This document shows, in pieces, positions 22,026 to 30,927 of a DNA stretch of 64,000 bases; the first letter of the stretch is position 1; every line of letters begins with the position of its first letter. The DNA is taken from assembly GCF_018860765.1 (NCBI RefSeq), contig NZ_JAHKPV010000008.1:86182-150181 (forward strand). Reading direction: 5' to 3'. This stretch comes from Marinobacter salexigens (lineage in GTDB: Bacteria > Pseudomonadota > Gammaproteobacteria > Pseudomonadales > Oleiphilaceae). The notes under the pieces are model-generated. The model ran no database searches. It saw nothing but the letters and a program-made list of their open reading frames with translations, and was not told the DNA's origin. The position numbers and the translations under genes were made by a program.

Positions 22026-23948
22026 TTACGAAGCCGCCACCTTTGGCTGATGCATGCGTCGCGTTGCCAATCGTCTCGCAAGCGATTTTGGTAATGCATC
22101 GGGCTGGCCTGTTATTTGGTCTGCAACGAATTCTGTTAGCAAGGGAGCGTAGGTTAGGCCTTTGCTGCCGAGGCCCGTTAAGAGGTATAGCCCCTTCATC
22201 TCTCGTCCCTGATCGTCACAGTACTTCCCTGCAACAGGTTGATAGTCGTGGGTAGTGCAGCGAAACCCCACGCGGCCTGCGAGCTTTTCTGGAAGGTCGC
22301 CTTTTGCCAAGTCCGCCTGCAGTATCTGCGGCACCATGGCTGAAAGCGCCAAGATGTTTTCCCGGTGGCTCTCCGTTGTGGTCTCTGGCTCATCGCTATG
22401 GAGATCAAAGGTCGCACCGATTACCCCTAACTGTTGACCTTGAAGGTTGTGAGCTGGATTAAGGTAGCGGGCTCCGCAGATAACAGCGCGTGGACTGGGT
22501 GCAAAAGCTTCAGGTAAGTGAGTGACTTGGCCGCGAATAGCTTTGAAGCGAAAGGGGCTCGAACTTGGAATAAGTTGGGGGCTCAAGTGGCCTGCACAGA
22601 TCACAACCTGATCTGCAATAAGCTTCGGATCATTGGGATTCGTTGTGGAAAGGTGCCATTTACCATCATAAGCTATCAATTCGCTTACTGAGGAGCCCAT
22701 TACTTTGTAAACGTCGATGTTTGAGGCAAGTGATTTACAAAGCTCTCTGGGCTCAAGCCAGCCACTGCCGGGAAACCACAACCCGCCGGTCTCAAGGCGA
22801 GCACCTGTGAGAATTTCAGCTTCTTCTTTTGGAACCGGACGTAACAGCTCTTTTGGGTATTGGTTGCGCTCTACGAAACGGCGTTGCCGATCCCGCTCAC
22901 TGTCGCTCCAGGCGAGTTGCAATAGGCCTGTAGGGTGCCAAAATTGGCCGCCGTGAGAGTCGTAGTACTGCTGGCTGAAAGTTAGAGCGGAGAGGGCAAG
23001 TTGCGTTTGGTGGTTAAACTCCACGCCGAGTTTTACGTACATGGCGCCTTGAAGATTACCAGAGGCTGCTGAACCGGCCCCGGATGCAGCATCAATAAGA
23101 GTAACCTCATAGCCTCTTTGTGCAAGGTTGTCTGCCAGCATACAGCCCGCAATGCCAGCCCCAATAATTGCGATAGAAGTCGCAGGCTTATTGGGTACTG
23201 TAGGCTCGGTTATGGGGGCGCTGGCGGACTGAAAATAGCCGTAAAACGTAGCGGGTCTGTCCTCTGCACTGGTGCATGTCAGCAGACGAAAGCCGGCGGT
23301 TTCCAATACTTGCCTATGGTTATCTGCAATGCTTGTTATGGAAAGCGTGGTCCCCGGTTTACTGTGTTTGCATATCTGTTGAATGGTCGCGTCTTGTATT
23401 GATTCTTGGTTAGTTGTCAGCACATTTCCATGCAGAAACCACGCATCGGCTAAAAAGCAAAGCTCCTCCCACGCAGTGTTTATTTCCCCGAAGAACAAGG
23501 TCAGGCGAATTCTGCCATCAGCCAATACAAGGCGATGGGTGCCAGTGGTCAGTGGGGGGTAATGGGCAAGCAGTTGCTTAGAAAAATCGTCAAACTCAGG
23601 ATAGCTCGAAAGCACACTCTCAAGATCTTTGCGGTTAAGTGGAGAGCTCTCTGCGGATATAAAATGGAGTGTAGCGGCATGTGATGGGCCAAACATTTGC
23701 CAGGCTTGCCACGCGCCCAGAAAGTTCAGCCCTGCACCAAAACTATTCTCAGCAATAACGAAGGAGCCTGCTTTCGGAACTTCGGTAAAGCGTGCGGGTA
23801 AGTCATTGGGGTTAATATGTGCGTGGAGGGGGCCCTCAGAACCCTTTGTAGGCGGGAAATAAGGGCCGCCATGTTTTGACGCCGGTATGCCATCATGCCA
23901 ATGCAGTTCCGCTGGTTGAACGGCTGGCGGTTTTGGGGTGGATGTCAT
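22026..23948 (-). CDS. mnmC: Bifunctional tRNA mnm5s2U34 methyltransferase / FAD-dependent oxidoreductase
   Basis: MnmC finishes the 5-methylaminomethyl-2-thiouridine modification at tRNA wobble position 34. The N-terminal methyltransferase domain has the SAM loop ENSFGAGLNFL near residue 70. The C-terminal domain, from about residue 260, has the FAD motif IAIIGAGIAGCMLADNLAQ and ends with a typical TGLGSKGLTYAPL. At 640 residues it is close to the E. coli protein (668). It lies 22 bases downstream of the cyclophilin gene on the same strand. Confidence 0.95.
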   Translation of the reverse strand: MTSTPKPPAVQPAELHWHDGIPASKHGGPYFPPTKGSEGPLHAHINPNDLPARFTEVPKAGSFVIAENSFGAGLNFLGAWQAWQMFGPSHAATLHFISAESSPLNRKDLESVLSSYPEFDDFSKQLLAHYPPLTTGTHRLVLADGRIRLTLFFGEINTAWEELCFLADAWFLHGNVLTTNQESIQDATIQQICKHSKPGTTLSITSIADNHRQVLETAGFRLLTCTSAEDRPATFYGYFQSASAPITEPTVPNKPATSIAIIGAGIAGCMLADNLAQRGYEVTLIDAASGAGSAASGNLQGAMYVKLGVEFNHQTQLALSALTFSQQYYDSHGGQFWHPTGLLQLAWSDSERDRQRRFVERNQYPKELLRPVPKEEAEILTGARLETGGLWFPGSGWLEPRELCKSLASNIDVYKVMGSSVSELIAYDGKWHLSTTNPNDPKLIADQVVICAGHLSPQLIPSSSPFRFKAIRGQVTHLPEAFAPSPRAVICGARYLNPAHNLQGQQLGVIGATFDLHSDEPETTTESHRENILALSAMVPQILQADLAKGDLPEKLAGRVGFRCTTHDYQPVAGKYCDDQGREMKGLYLLTGLGSKGLTYAPLLTEFVADQITGQPDALPKSLARRLATRRMHQPKVAAS

Positions 23949-23970
23949 AATGGCGGCCTAGATTTGTGTG

Positions 23971-24582
23971 CTAGTCGATTAATGTAATACTTTGAATGAT
24001 CACCGGCTTTACGGGCACATCGGCCATTCCTCTAACACGAGCGGTTTTAACACCTGAAATCTTATCGGCTACGCCCATCCCCGCCGTAACTTTGCCGAAA
24101 ACAGCGTAGCCCGCACCGCGAACACCTGCGTTCAAAGCATCGTTGTTTGCGACGTTTATAAAAAATTGCGAGGTGGCTGAGTCCGGCGCGTGGGTACGGG
24201 CCATGGCGATGGTGCCGCGCAAGTTAGGCAGGGTTTGTGATGCTTCGTTTTTAATAGCAGCACGGGGCTCCTTACGGGTCATGTTTTCTGTAAACCCTCC
24301 ACCTTGAACCATGAATCCCGGTATAACTCGATGGAAAATTGTGCCATCAAAAAAACCGTCGCGTGCATATTGCAGGAAGTTCTCTACCGTTATTGGAGCA
24401 ACATCCGGGCGAAGCTGCAGTTCGATTGCGCCTTCGTTGGTCAAAATGCGGACCTTGGGTAATGTTTCACTTTGCTCATCCGCACCGGTTTGGGCGTGAG
24501 TTTGAAATGCCATAAATGACAAACCTATAACCATTAACAGGACTTGTATCACATTACTTGAGGAATTTACCGAATTTGTCAT
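23971..24582 (-). CDS. Periplasmic peptidyl-prolyl cis-trans isomerase (cyclophilin type)
   Basis: The enzyme speeds cis-trans isomerisation of proline bonds. Of 203 residues, the first 31 form a signal peptide (hydrophobic [13 protein letters not shown], cleavage after THAQ), so it works in the periplasm. The cyclophilin core includes [14 protein letters not shown] and [13 protein letters not shown]. It resembles PpiA rather than cytoplasmic PpiB. It is followed by mnmC on the same strand with a short gap. Confidence 0.93.
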   Translation of the reverse strand: MTNSVNSSSNVIQVLLMVIGLSFMAFQTHAQTGADEQSETLPKVRILTNEGAIELQLRPDVAPITVENFLQYARDGFFDGTIFHRVIPGFMVQGGGFTENMTRKEPRAAIKNEASQTLPNLRGTIAMARTHAPDSATSQFFINVANNDALNAGVRGAGYAVFGKVTAGMGVADKISGVKTARVRGMADVPVKPVIIQSITLID

Positions 24583-24800
24583 TGCGGGGCTCTCACTGTG
24601 TTATCGGGAGGTGTGTTACCTGTAATAATCAAACGAACTCAATTGTGCATTCGATCTTAACAAATTTGATACATTTTTCGGGATACCTGCCGTCGTAGAA
24701 TGTACTTGTATAGACTAATCTTTATTGATGGCAATTAAGCTTGATCTAGCTTGTCAGGCCAGATTGTACGGTAATCACTGTGTGAAAGGGGAGAAGCTTA

Positions 24801-25529
24801 GTGAGATTCCATAAAGGGTTTGAGGAAAAGTCACGGCTTGGGCGACTACTGGTTAATCGTGGTTATTTAACAGAGGGTCAACTTGAAGAAGGTCTTAGAT
24901 TACAGCGTGAGAGCGGCATACGTTTGGGTGAGGTATTCGTTGCGGCTGGTTGGGTAACCGAACGGGAACTCAATCGGGTATTGAAGCATCAGTCCCGCTA
25001 TCGCAACGCTGCGGCAATGGTCACCATGGTAGCTCTTCCTTTTCAGCCACTGGTTACATTTGCAGCGAGCAACGATGCCAGCGCAGCGCAGAGCGTAGAA
25101 GCTGGAGAGCTTTTTGATCCAGCGAACATGTCGCCGTTGACAGAGGATGAGTTATCATCGGTAACTGGGCAGGGCAACAATTCTTTGCTCGATCGAATCG
25201 GGTTGGTTGCCGGCTCCCAAAAGGACGGCGAACAGCTGCTTGAGCCAGATGTTATCGAAGGCCTGAAGCTCAGCGCGAATGTTTTCTTTCCGGTACTTAA
25301 CCTTCTGGATTCGGATTTTTCAATTACCGGGGTTCATTACCGTGAAGGAGAGCCAAGGTACGTAGTCGGTGAGGGCGGAAGAATAACTATGGCCCTTCCT
25401 GAGCGTATTGAGGAGATCCGTATGGATAATATTCGGGTAAGCGGAGGCGGAAGCCCATCCATGGGGAATGTCAGCATTCAGGACATTAGCTTCCACCCGG
25501 ATTCCAGAATGACTATTTATACGCGTTAA
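24801..25529 (+). CDS. Hybrid protein: MshEN/GspE N-terminal-like domain joined to a surface-protein-like region
   Basis: I do not recognise the whole 242-residue protein. Residues 11-65 (LGRLLVNRGYLTEGQLEEGL, then LGEVFVAAGWVTERELNRVL) repeat the pattern of the N-terminal domain of type II secretion and pilus ATPases, a domain that binds c-di-GMP in some members. A hydrophobic stretch at 69-90 follows. Residues 117-124, ELSSVTGQ, match a motif I associate with DUF6160/FilA-like surface proteins. The GTG start at 24801 has AAGGGGAG upstream. It converges with flgN. Function unknown. Confidence 0.7.
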   Translation: MRFHKGFEEKSRLGRLLVNRGYLTEGQLEEGLRLQRESGIRLGEVFVAAGWVTERELNRVLKHQSRYRNAAAMVTMVALPFQPLVTFAASNDASAAQSVEAGELFDPANMSPLTEDELSSVTGQGNNSLLDRIGLVAGSQKDGEQLLEPDVIEGLKLSANVFFPVLNLLDSDFSITGVHYREGEPRYVVGEGGRITMALPERIEEIRMDNIRVSGGGSPSMGNVSIQDISFHPDSRMTIYTR

Positions 25530-25533
25530 TCAA

Positions 25534-26004
25534 TCAGGCGCTAGCAAGCACCGTTCTACTGGAGACGGTTGTTTGCTGACCCTTGGCCCCATAGAGCTTT
25601 TGTTGGCCTGATGCGCCCCTGAAAATGTCTGTAAGGCGAGCCAATCGTTTTTGAAGATGATTGATAATGCGACCATTGTTCTCGTTTAGAACATGGCATT
25701 CCTTCAGCTTTAAATCGGCTTCCTGCCAAAGGGAATAGACCTCATGAAGCCCGGCGCTAAGAATAAAGCGCGAAGGATCTCCGCTATCAGGCCGAAACCC
25801 CATCGCTACTAGAACGCGAATTTTCTGCTTTGCACGCTCCCGAACATCCCCGAGAATGGCGTTCTTTTCCCGTGTTAGTGCCTCAAGAGCTTTGGTGTCA
25901 GAATCGGACAGACAGGTTTTTTCTTTCTTTAGAGTATTCGCCAGTTTTTCCAGCTGGCGGATATCCAGTAGAAGAAGGTTCTTCAGATCATCGATTGCAG
26001 CCAT
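25534..26004 (-). CDS. flgN: Flagellar export chaperone FlgN
   Basis: FlgN is a cytoplasmic chaperone for the hook-filament junction proteins FlgK and FlgL. The 156-residue product is almost wholly helical, with a FlgN-like core (LLLLDIRQLEKLANTLKKEK, then LTREKNAILGDVRERAK). Identification rests on this pattern together with position: it lies 7 bases after flgM, the standard flgMN order, and shares flgM's sigma-28-type promoter. Confidence 0.85.
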   Translation of the reverse strand: MAAIDDLKNLLLLDIRQLEKLANTLKKEKTCLSDSDTKALEALTREKNAILGDVRERAKQKIRVLVAMGFRPDSGDPSRFILSAGLHEVYSLWQEADLKLKECHVLNENNGRIINHLQKRLARLTDIFRGASGQQKLYGAKGQQTTVSSRTVLASA

Positions 26005-26011
26005 AATTTAC

Positions 26012-26338
26012 TCACCCAAAGATGCTTTTATCCATATCAAGCATTTTCTGGGCCAGTTTTTCTGCATCGATTTTATAGGTGCCATTTTCGAGCGCAGAAC
26101 GAATTTGTTCAATCCGCTCATCGTCCATTTCAGGATAGTCTCCCAGCTTTTGCTCAAGCTGTTTAAGATTTCTGGCCTGACTGCTCAAATTAACGTTTTC
26201 ACCGCGTGCGCTCTGAGCTTTTGCAGTCGCCTGCTCTGGTGCAGCCTGCTTAGGGCTCTGGTTGCTTACGGACTTGTCGGCCGTGGTTCTCTGGGTGTTG
26301 ACCTGGCCTCGGCCAATTCCATTTAAGTCAACTGACAT
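26012..26338 (-). CDS. flgM: Anti-sigma-28 factor FlgM
   Basis: FlgM binds FliA (sigma-28) and blocks late flagellar genes until the hook is complete and FlgM is exported. The 108-residue protein starts MSVDLNGIG, has a disordered polar middle and the C-terminal FlgM helices (VNLSSQARNLKQLEQKL, then ERIEQIRSALENGTYKIDAEKLAQKML). I chose the inner ATG at 26338 because it gives the usual N-terminus. A good sigma-28 promoter lies 61 bases upstream, so FlgM expression is probably under FliA feedback. Confidence 0.93.
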   Translation of the reverse strand: MSVDLNGIGRGQVNTQRTTADKSVSNQSPKQAAPEQATAKAQSARGENVNLSSQARNLKQLEQKLGDYPEMDDERIEQIRSALENGTYKIDAEKLAQKMLDMDKSIFG

Positions 26339-26398
26339 ATCAGTACCTGCTTTACGGTTAAGCCACACCTTGGTGGGCTGACTCGGGTTTATATCTAC

Positions 26399-26425
26399 TT
26401 AACGGCTTGGTGCCGACATACTTTA
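26399..26425 (-). promoter_or_regulatory. Sigma-28 (FliA) promoter for flgMN
   Basis: On the minus strand TAAAGTAT, an 11-base spacer and GCCGTTAA match the FliA consensus TAAAGTTT-N11-GCCGATAA at 14 of 16 positions. It lies between flgA and flgM, so flgMN can be transcribed apart from flgA. Confidence 0.82.
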
Positions 26426-26538
26426 GGGGTAGATATCTACTTTTTGTTAACATTAATTCACAAAGTTCAATGCTGTTATCAGGGCGCACAAACGGCGGCG
26501 CTCTTTTGCCAGCGGAATAAAATTGCCGCGAGCTTGCG

Positions 26539-27240
26539 TTACATCGGCACTTCAACATGTCCGGGTGCAATCACGCTGGCTTTCACTGTGCGTGATGACG
26601 CAAGGTTTTCCACTAACACTTGCTCTCCAATCGACGCGTTGGCTAAAGCCTTGCCTCGGGAGCGAACGGAAAAGGAGCCTCGGCGGGCGGTAATGATAAC
26701 ATGATCGCCCCGGGCAACGGCGTCTGGCGCCTCCAGAAGATCGGGCGTGAGCACCGAGCCTGCATTGACGGGCCGACGTACAACCATGCCTTGAACCAAC
26801 TCTGCATCGTTGATAATTCCTCGCCGGCTAGCATTCACTACAACGGAGCGGGTTTGCAGCATGTCACTGGTTACCCGCTCACCGCGACCAAGAGGGCGAG
26901 CCGCCACCAGCGCAGGGCCATTGATGGAAACAGTGGTTGTAACAAACATTCTCCAAGGGCGCTCGCCGCTGCAGGACACCTGAACCGATGGATGCTCGCT
27001 TTTCCAAGGGTCACCTGTGAATTCGACGTCTAGAGCAGAGGAACAGGGAGCCAGTGCCAGCCTGCTGTCAATATTTCCAGCCTCATAAGTCACCTGATAA
27101 CCTTTGTCTGCCTGCGCTCTGGCAAAGGTTTCAAGAAATGAACTCGTTGCTTCACGGATCTCGTCCGCCGTCGTTTTCGCCAGCACTGGGCTGGCCAAAG
27201 CCGATATGAGTGAGATCCATAATAAAAGCTGAGTGCGCAT
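26539..27240 (-). CDS. flgA: Flagellar P-ring assembly chaperone FlgA
   Basis: FlgA is a periplasmic chaperone needed to build the P ring of the flagellar basal body. The 233-residue precursor has a signal peptide (residues 1-21, ending SPVLA) and a C-terminal SAF domain (ARPLGRGERVTSDML) followed by a FlgA-type beta-rich end (SVRSRGKALANASIGEQVLVEN is the core region). It is read divergently from cheV and lies upstream of flgMN on the same strand, as in Pseudomonas. Confidence 0.94.
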   Translation of the reverse strand: MRTQLLLWISLISALASPVLAKTTADEIREATSSFLETFARAQADKGYQVTYEAGNIDSRLALAPCSSALDVEFTGDPWKSEHPSVQVSCSGERPWRMFVTTTVSINGPALVAARPLGRGERVTSDMLQTRSVVVNASRRGIINDAELVQGMVVRRPVNAGSVLTPDLLEAPDAVARGDHVIITARRGSFSVRSRGKALANASIGEQVLVENLASSRTVKASVIAPGHVEVPM

Positions 27241-27296
27241 ATGTGCTGGTTTGTCCTATGCTGTCAGTAATACGGCAAATATTCATCGAATATGCC

Positions 27297-27323
27297 TAAG
27301 GCTTACGACTAACTGGCCGTTAA
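27297..27323 (+). promoter_or_regulatory. Possible sigma-28 promoter for cheV-cheR
   Basis: TAAGGCTT, an 11-base spacer and GCCGTTAA resemble the FliA consensus (13 of 16 positions), about 107 bases before the cheV ATG. Its -10 part is identical to the one before flgM. The -35 part is weaker. Confidence 0.6.
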
Positions 27324-27429
27324 ACCGACATATTCGTTTGCGGATGACGTTATTACGTCACCTCAATAATTTACGATAAGTTACAGCAAAATGCGTGCCG
27401 GTACTTCCGGCCAATCAGGAGAGACTTCG

Positions 27430-28359
27430 ATGGCAGGCGTATTAGACAGTGTAAACAAGCGTACGCAGCTGGTCGGGCAGAACCGTCTTGAGCTTCTTCT
27501 TTTTCGCCTGCGCGGGCGCCAAGTTTACGGCATCAACGTTTTTAAGGTGAAAGAGGTACTGCAGTGCCCCAAGATGTCTTCCATGCCGAACAGCCGGGCT
27601 GTAGTGCGCGGTGTCGCGCATACACGAGGCGAGACTATTCCGGTTATTGATTTGGGCATGGCGATAGGTTTGCCTGGCATCCCTCAGGAAGAATTGCCTA
27701 GCAGCTTTGTTATTATTACCGAATACAACCGCAAGACTCAGGGGTTTTTGGTAACAGGTGTAGACCGTATTCTGAACATGAACTGGGAAGATATCCTTCC
27801 ACCTCCGAAGGGTGCAGGTAAAGACATTTACCTTACGGCTGTCACTAAAATTGACGATAAACTGGCAGAAATCATCGACGTAGAGAAAATTCTTTCTGAA
27901 GTTTCTCCGCTTAGTGAGGACGTTACAGAAGCAGTTTTAAGCAAGAGCGCAGAAAGATTTCCGGGGCACCTGCCGGTTCTTGTTGTGGATGACTCGGCAG
28001 TAGCACGCAGACAGATTGAAAGGTGCCTCACTGCGATCGGTATGGAAGTGGTCATGCGAAATGATGGTAAACAAGCTTATGAATACTTAAAAGAAATCAC
28101 GGCTGATGGCTCCAAAGCGACGGATCACCTTTCTCTGATTATCTCCGACGTGGAAATGCCAGAAATGGATGGGTATACACTGGTTACGCGAATCAAAGGC
28201 GATCCCGCTCTCAGTAGTCTTTTTGTTATGCTCCACACTTCACTGAGCGGCGTATTTAACAAGGCGATGGTCAAGAAAGTTGGGGCGGATGATTTTATGG
28301 CGAAATTCAGCCCGGATGAACTCGCTGAACGAATTATGGAAATTATTGATCAGAACTGA
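27430..28359 (+). CDS. cheV: Chemotaxis coupling protein CheV
   Basis: CheV links chemoreceptors to CheA and can be phosphorylated for adaptation. From this ATG it has 309 residues: a CheW-like domain (about 15-160) and a receiver domain (about 182-309) with phosphorylated Asp240 in IISDVEMPEMDG. I chose the ATG at 27430 because AGGAGAG lies 6 bases upstream and MAGVLDSVN is the usual CheV N-terminus. It is followed by cheR, the common cheV-cheR pair beside flgA in polar flagellates. Confidence 0.95.
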   Translation: MAGVLDSVNKRTQLVGQNRLELLLFRLRGRQVYGINVFKVKEVLQCPKMSSMPNSRAVVRGVAHTRGETIPVIDLGMAIGLPGIPQEELPSSFVIITEYNRKTQGFLVTGVDRILNMNWEDILPPPKGAGKDIYLTAVTKIDDKLAEIIDVEKILSEVSPLSEDVTEAVLSKSAERFPGHLPVLVVDDSAVARRQIERCLTAIGMEVVMRNDGKQAYEYLKEITADGSKATDHLSLIISDVEMPEMDGYTLVTRIKGDPALSSLFVMLHTSLSGVFNKAMVKKVGADDFMAKFSPDELAERIMEIIDQN

Positions 28360-28399
28360 CATTTTATTTGCTGGGTAATCCACTTAGTACTGAGATCCA

Positions 28400-29227
28400 A
28401 TGAAAGCGGAAATTACGCCACCGGAATATGAAGCCTTCAAATCGTTCCTGCAGGATGCGTGTGGTATTTTGCTGGGCGATAATAAGCAATACCTCGTAAA
28501 AAGTCGGTTACGGCGTATTCTGGAGGAGAACAATCTTAACTCGCTGGGGGAGCTGCTTGAGCGTCTTAAGCGGTCAGGTAGGGGGAACCTGAGGGAGGTG
28601 GTGATCGATGCAATGACCACGAACGAAACCCTCTGGTTCCGTGATAACCATCCGTTTCGCATCCTTCAGGAAAAACTGCTTCCTGAATTCGCGGCTCGTT
28701 CGCCTGCACCCCCTCTACGAATTTGGTCAGCTGCATGCTCCACCGGGCAGGAACCTTACTCGGTTGGCATGATTGTGGATGAGTTCAGGCGCCAGAAGCC
28801 CGGCAAGCTGCGGGATGTAAAGATAACAGCAACGGATATATCGCGAAGCGTACTCGAGGTTGCTCGGCGTGGAGAGTACGAGATGATTGCTATTGGAAGG
28901 GGGCTGTCGCCGGAGCGCCAGAAGCTGTTTTTTACGCCTTCTGCTAGCGGTGGTTGGCAAATTCGCCCGCAGATCAAGAGCATGGTGGAGTTCAAAGAGC
29001 TCAACCTCCTTGAGCGTTACATGCTTGGCAAGTTTGACATAGTAATGTGTCGCAACGTGCTGATTTACTTTTCCGCAGAGCTTAAAAAAGACATTCTTAC
29101 TCGTATTCACGCAACGCTTAACCCCGGCGGCTATTTGATTTTAGGTGCCTCGGAGTCACTGAACGGTTTGCCGGACCTTTATGAAATGGTCCAGTGCCAT
29201 CCGGGAATCATCTACAGGAAAAAATAA
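28400..29227 (+). CDS. cheR: Chemoreceptor glutamate methyltransferase CheR
   Basis: CheR methylates receptor glutamates using S-adenosylmethionine. The 275-residue protein has the N-terminal helical CheR domain and the catalytic domain with IWSAACSTGQEPYS (SAM loop), ATDISRSVLEVARRGEY and FDIVMCRNVLIYF. It ends 3 bases before the next gene and follows cheV by 40 bases, so it belongs to the cheV unit. Confidence 0.96.
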   Translation: MKAEITPPEYEAFKSFLQDACGILLGDNKQYLVKSRLRRILEENNLNSLGELLERLKRSGRGNLREVVIDAMTTNETLWFRDNHPFRILQEKLLPEFAARSPAPPLRIWSAACSTGQEPYSVGMIVDEFRRQKPGKLRDVKITATDISRSVLEVARRGEYEMIAIGRGLSPERQKLFFTPSASGGWQIRPQIKSMVEFKELNLLERYMLGKFDIVMCRNVLIYFSAELKKDILTRIHATLNPGGYLILGASESLNGLPDLYEMVQCHPGIIYRKK

Positions 29228-29230
29228 TCA

Positions 29231-30418
29231 ATGCCCTTTAACGTATGGGTGCTGGTTGCCGCTCAGGCGCTGGCCATGTGCACAGCGCCGTTCATCGTGT
29301 TTATCGGCAGTATTCATGGGCGCTTGCTCGCTCCAGCACCGGAATACGCCACGCTTCCCGTGGGTCTCGTCGTAGTCGGCACTGTTCTTGCGATTAAGCC
29401 TGCCACTTGGCTCATGGAAAGGCTAGGGCGCAAACGGGTTATGCTGTTGGGCGCGTCGATGGGCATGCTCGCAGGCTTGCTTGGCGCTTTGGCGTCTTGG
29501 CTTGCGCTATTCCCGCTGCTTTGTGTAGCCGCGGTTGTAGGTGGCTCAGGCTTGGCAGTAGTACATCAATACCGTTTCGCCGCCATGGAATCAGTGCCTG
29601 ATAATATGGCAGGCTCGGCCGCTGCAAGAGTTTTGCTTGGCGGGTTGGTTGCTGCCTGGCTTGGGCCTGAAATTGCCACGCTTGGTAGTGGAGCGGATAC
29701 GGAGCACCCATTTCTCGCAAGTTGGCTGGGTCTTTCGGGTGTTCAGTTGGCGGCATTACTGATACTGGCGGCAGGCTACCGGGCGCGGGGCGAGAGGGTG
29801 AGAGAGTCTCACGCCGGCGGTGGTCGCCCGTTGAAGCAAATTCTTGCAAACCCCCTAATATGGGTTGCCATCAGTTCGGCTGCCATCGGCTATGCAGTTA
29901 TGAGCTTTATTATGACAGCAACGCCCCTAAGTATGACGGAGATGGCAGGTCATGATCTGGATGCGGCCAAGCGGGTTATTCAGCTTCACATAATGGCCAT
30001 GTATCTTCCTTCGCTTATCAGTGGCTGGCTTACCCGGGTTATTGGTATACCGCTCATGATGTCTACAGGGCTTTTAGCCTATCTGGGCTGTATTGTTTTG
30101 GCTGCCAGTGGTGTTAGCTTCCATCATTACCTCTCTGCTCTGTTGTTGTTAGGTGTAGGCTGGAACTTCCTATTTGTAGGTGGCACTACCCTGTTGCCTC
30201 GTGGCTACACAGAAGCGGAGCGCTTTAGGGTACAGGGTCTCAACGATATATTTGTGTTCGGCTCTCAGGCCACAGCGGCTTTATCAGCTGGCGTGGTTCT
30301 TTCCTGGTTAGGCTGGTCTTCATTGGTGATGGTCGCTGTACCTTTCGTGATTGTTCACGGAATACTGATGGCCGTTTGGCTGACTCGGAGAGAAGGAAAA
30401 ACCCGAGAGCCCGTGTAG
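29231..30418 (+). CDS. Major facilitator superfamily transporter
   Basis: The 395-residue protein has about 12 hydrophobic segments and the MFS loop between helices 2 and 3 (WLMERLGRKRVMLLG). The central loop (GYRARGERVRESHAGG) is basic, as expected for the cytoplasmic side. It resembles the MFS group annotated as YfcJ-like or unspecified; the substrate cannot be read from sequence. It begins 3 bases after cheR, so it is probably co-transcribed with cheVR although its job is unlikely to be chemotaxis. Confidence 0.88.
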   Translation: MPFNVWVLVAAQALAMCTAPFIVFIGSIHGRLLAPAPEYATLPVGLVVVGTVLAIKPATWLMERLGRKRVMLLGASMGMLAGLLGALASWLALFPLLCVAAVVGGSGLAVVHQYRFAAMESVPDNMAGSAAARVLLGGLVAAWLGPEIATLGSGADTEHPFLASWLGLSGVQLAALLILAAGYRARGERVRESHAGGGRPLKQILANPLIWVAISSAAIGYAVMSFIMTATPLSMTEMAGHDLDAAKRVIQLHIMAMYLPSLISGWLTRVIGIPLMMSTGLLAYLGCIVLAASGVSFHHYLSALLLLGVGWNFLFVGGTTLLPRGYTEAERFRVQGLNDIFVFGSQATAALSAGVVLSWLGWSSLVMVAVPFVIVHGILMAVWLTRREGKTREPV

Positions 30419-30669
30419 TTTTGTCCTTTTCCGCTTTTGCAGAAGAGCTCCGTATAACCGACTTGTCCCCAGATATGACAGGTCTCGTTCTCGATACAAA
30501 AACCTTCCGGATAACCGCACAAGGCCTAAGTGAAGAAGCCGCAAAACCGATACTTTATGGTCAAGAGATTCCATCGTCCCTAGTGAGCAACGCTGTTTGG
30601 CTGAGTCTGGCGGTGAGCTATGTAGTAGCAGCCACTGAGGAGGAGGTTGCCAAAATACGGATACTGTAA
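30376..30669 (+). CDS. Possible small PilZ-like protein overlapping the MFS gene
   Basis: This is a 97-codon frame starting with TTG inside the last 43 bases of the transporter gene. It begins MADSERRKNPRARVVLSF and has ITDLSPDMTG, which faintly recall the RxxxR and (D/N)xSxxG marks of PilZ c-di-GMP-binding domains. No ribosome site precedes the TTG. It may instead be a remnant or a chance frame. The downstream half reads like a normal small protein (ATEEEVAKIRIL). Confidence 0.35.
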   Translation: MADSERRKNPRARVVLSFSAFAEELRITDLSPDMTGLVLDTKTFRITAQGLSEEAAKPILYGQEIPSSLVSNAVWLSLAVSYVVAATEEEVAKIRIL

Positions 30670-30686
30670 ATTACTACACCCGGCGC

Positions 30687-30884
30687 ATGAGCTCTAAAGA
30701 TGAGCCGGTGAAGACATACCTGATCCGGGTAGGAGTAATAGAGCACAATGAGTATCGACTGCCGTCTTCGTTCGTCACCCAATAGTTGTTTGTTGTGGGT
30801 GGACATGAGCTGAGCAAAGAGAAAGGGCTGGATATGCAGGAAGCTTTGAACCTTACGGTGCAAAGCCTCAATAGAGCTAGGTGA
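30687..30884 (+). pseudogene. Small gene interrupted by an in-frame amber codon
   Basis: From the ATG at 30687 a frame runs 32 codons (MSSKDEPVKTYLIRVGVIEH is its start, ending FVTQ), meets TAG at 30783-30785, and then continues 32 codons in the same frame (LFVVGGHELSKEKGLDMQEA and on) to TGA at 30882. Both halves read like a normal hydrophilic protein. I do not recognise it. It may be a real small gene inactivated by a stop, a sequencing error, or two chance frames. No ribosome site stands out. Confidence 0.4.
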
Positions 30885-30927
30885 TAGAGTTGAGTGTATT
30901 TACATTGCCAATAACAGAGAGCGCTTT

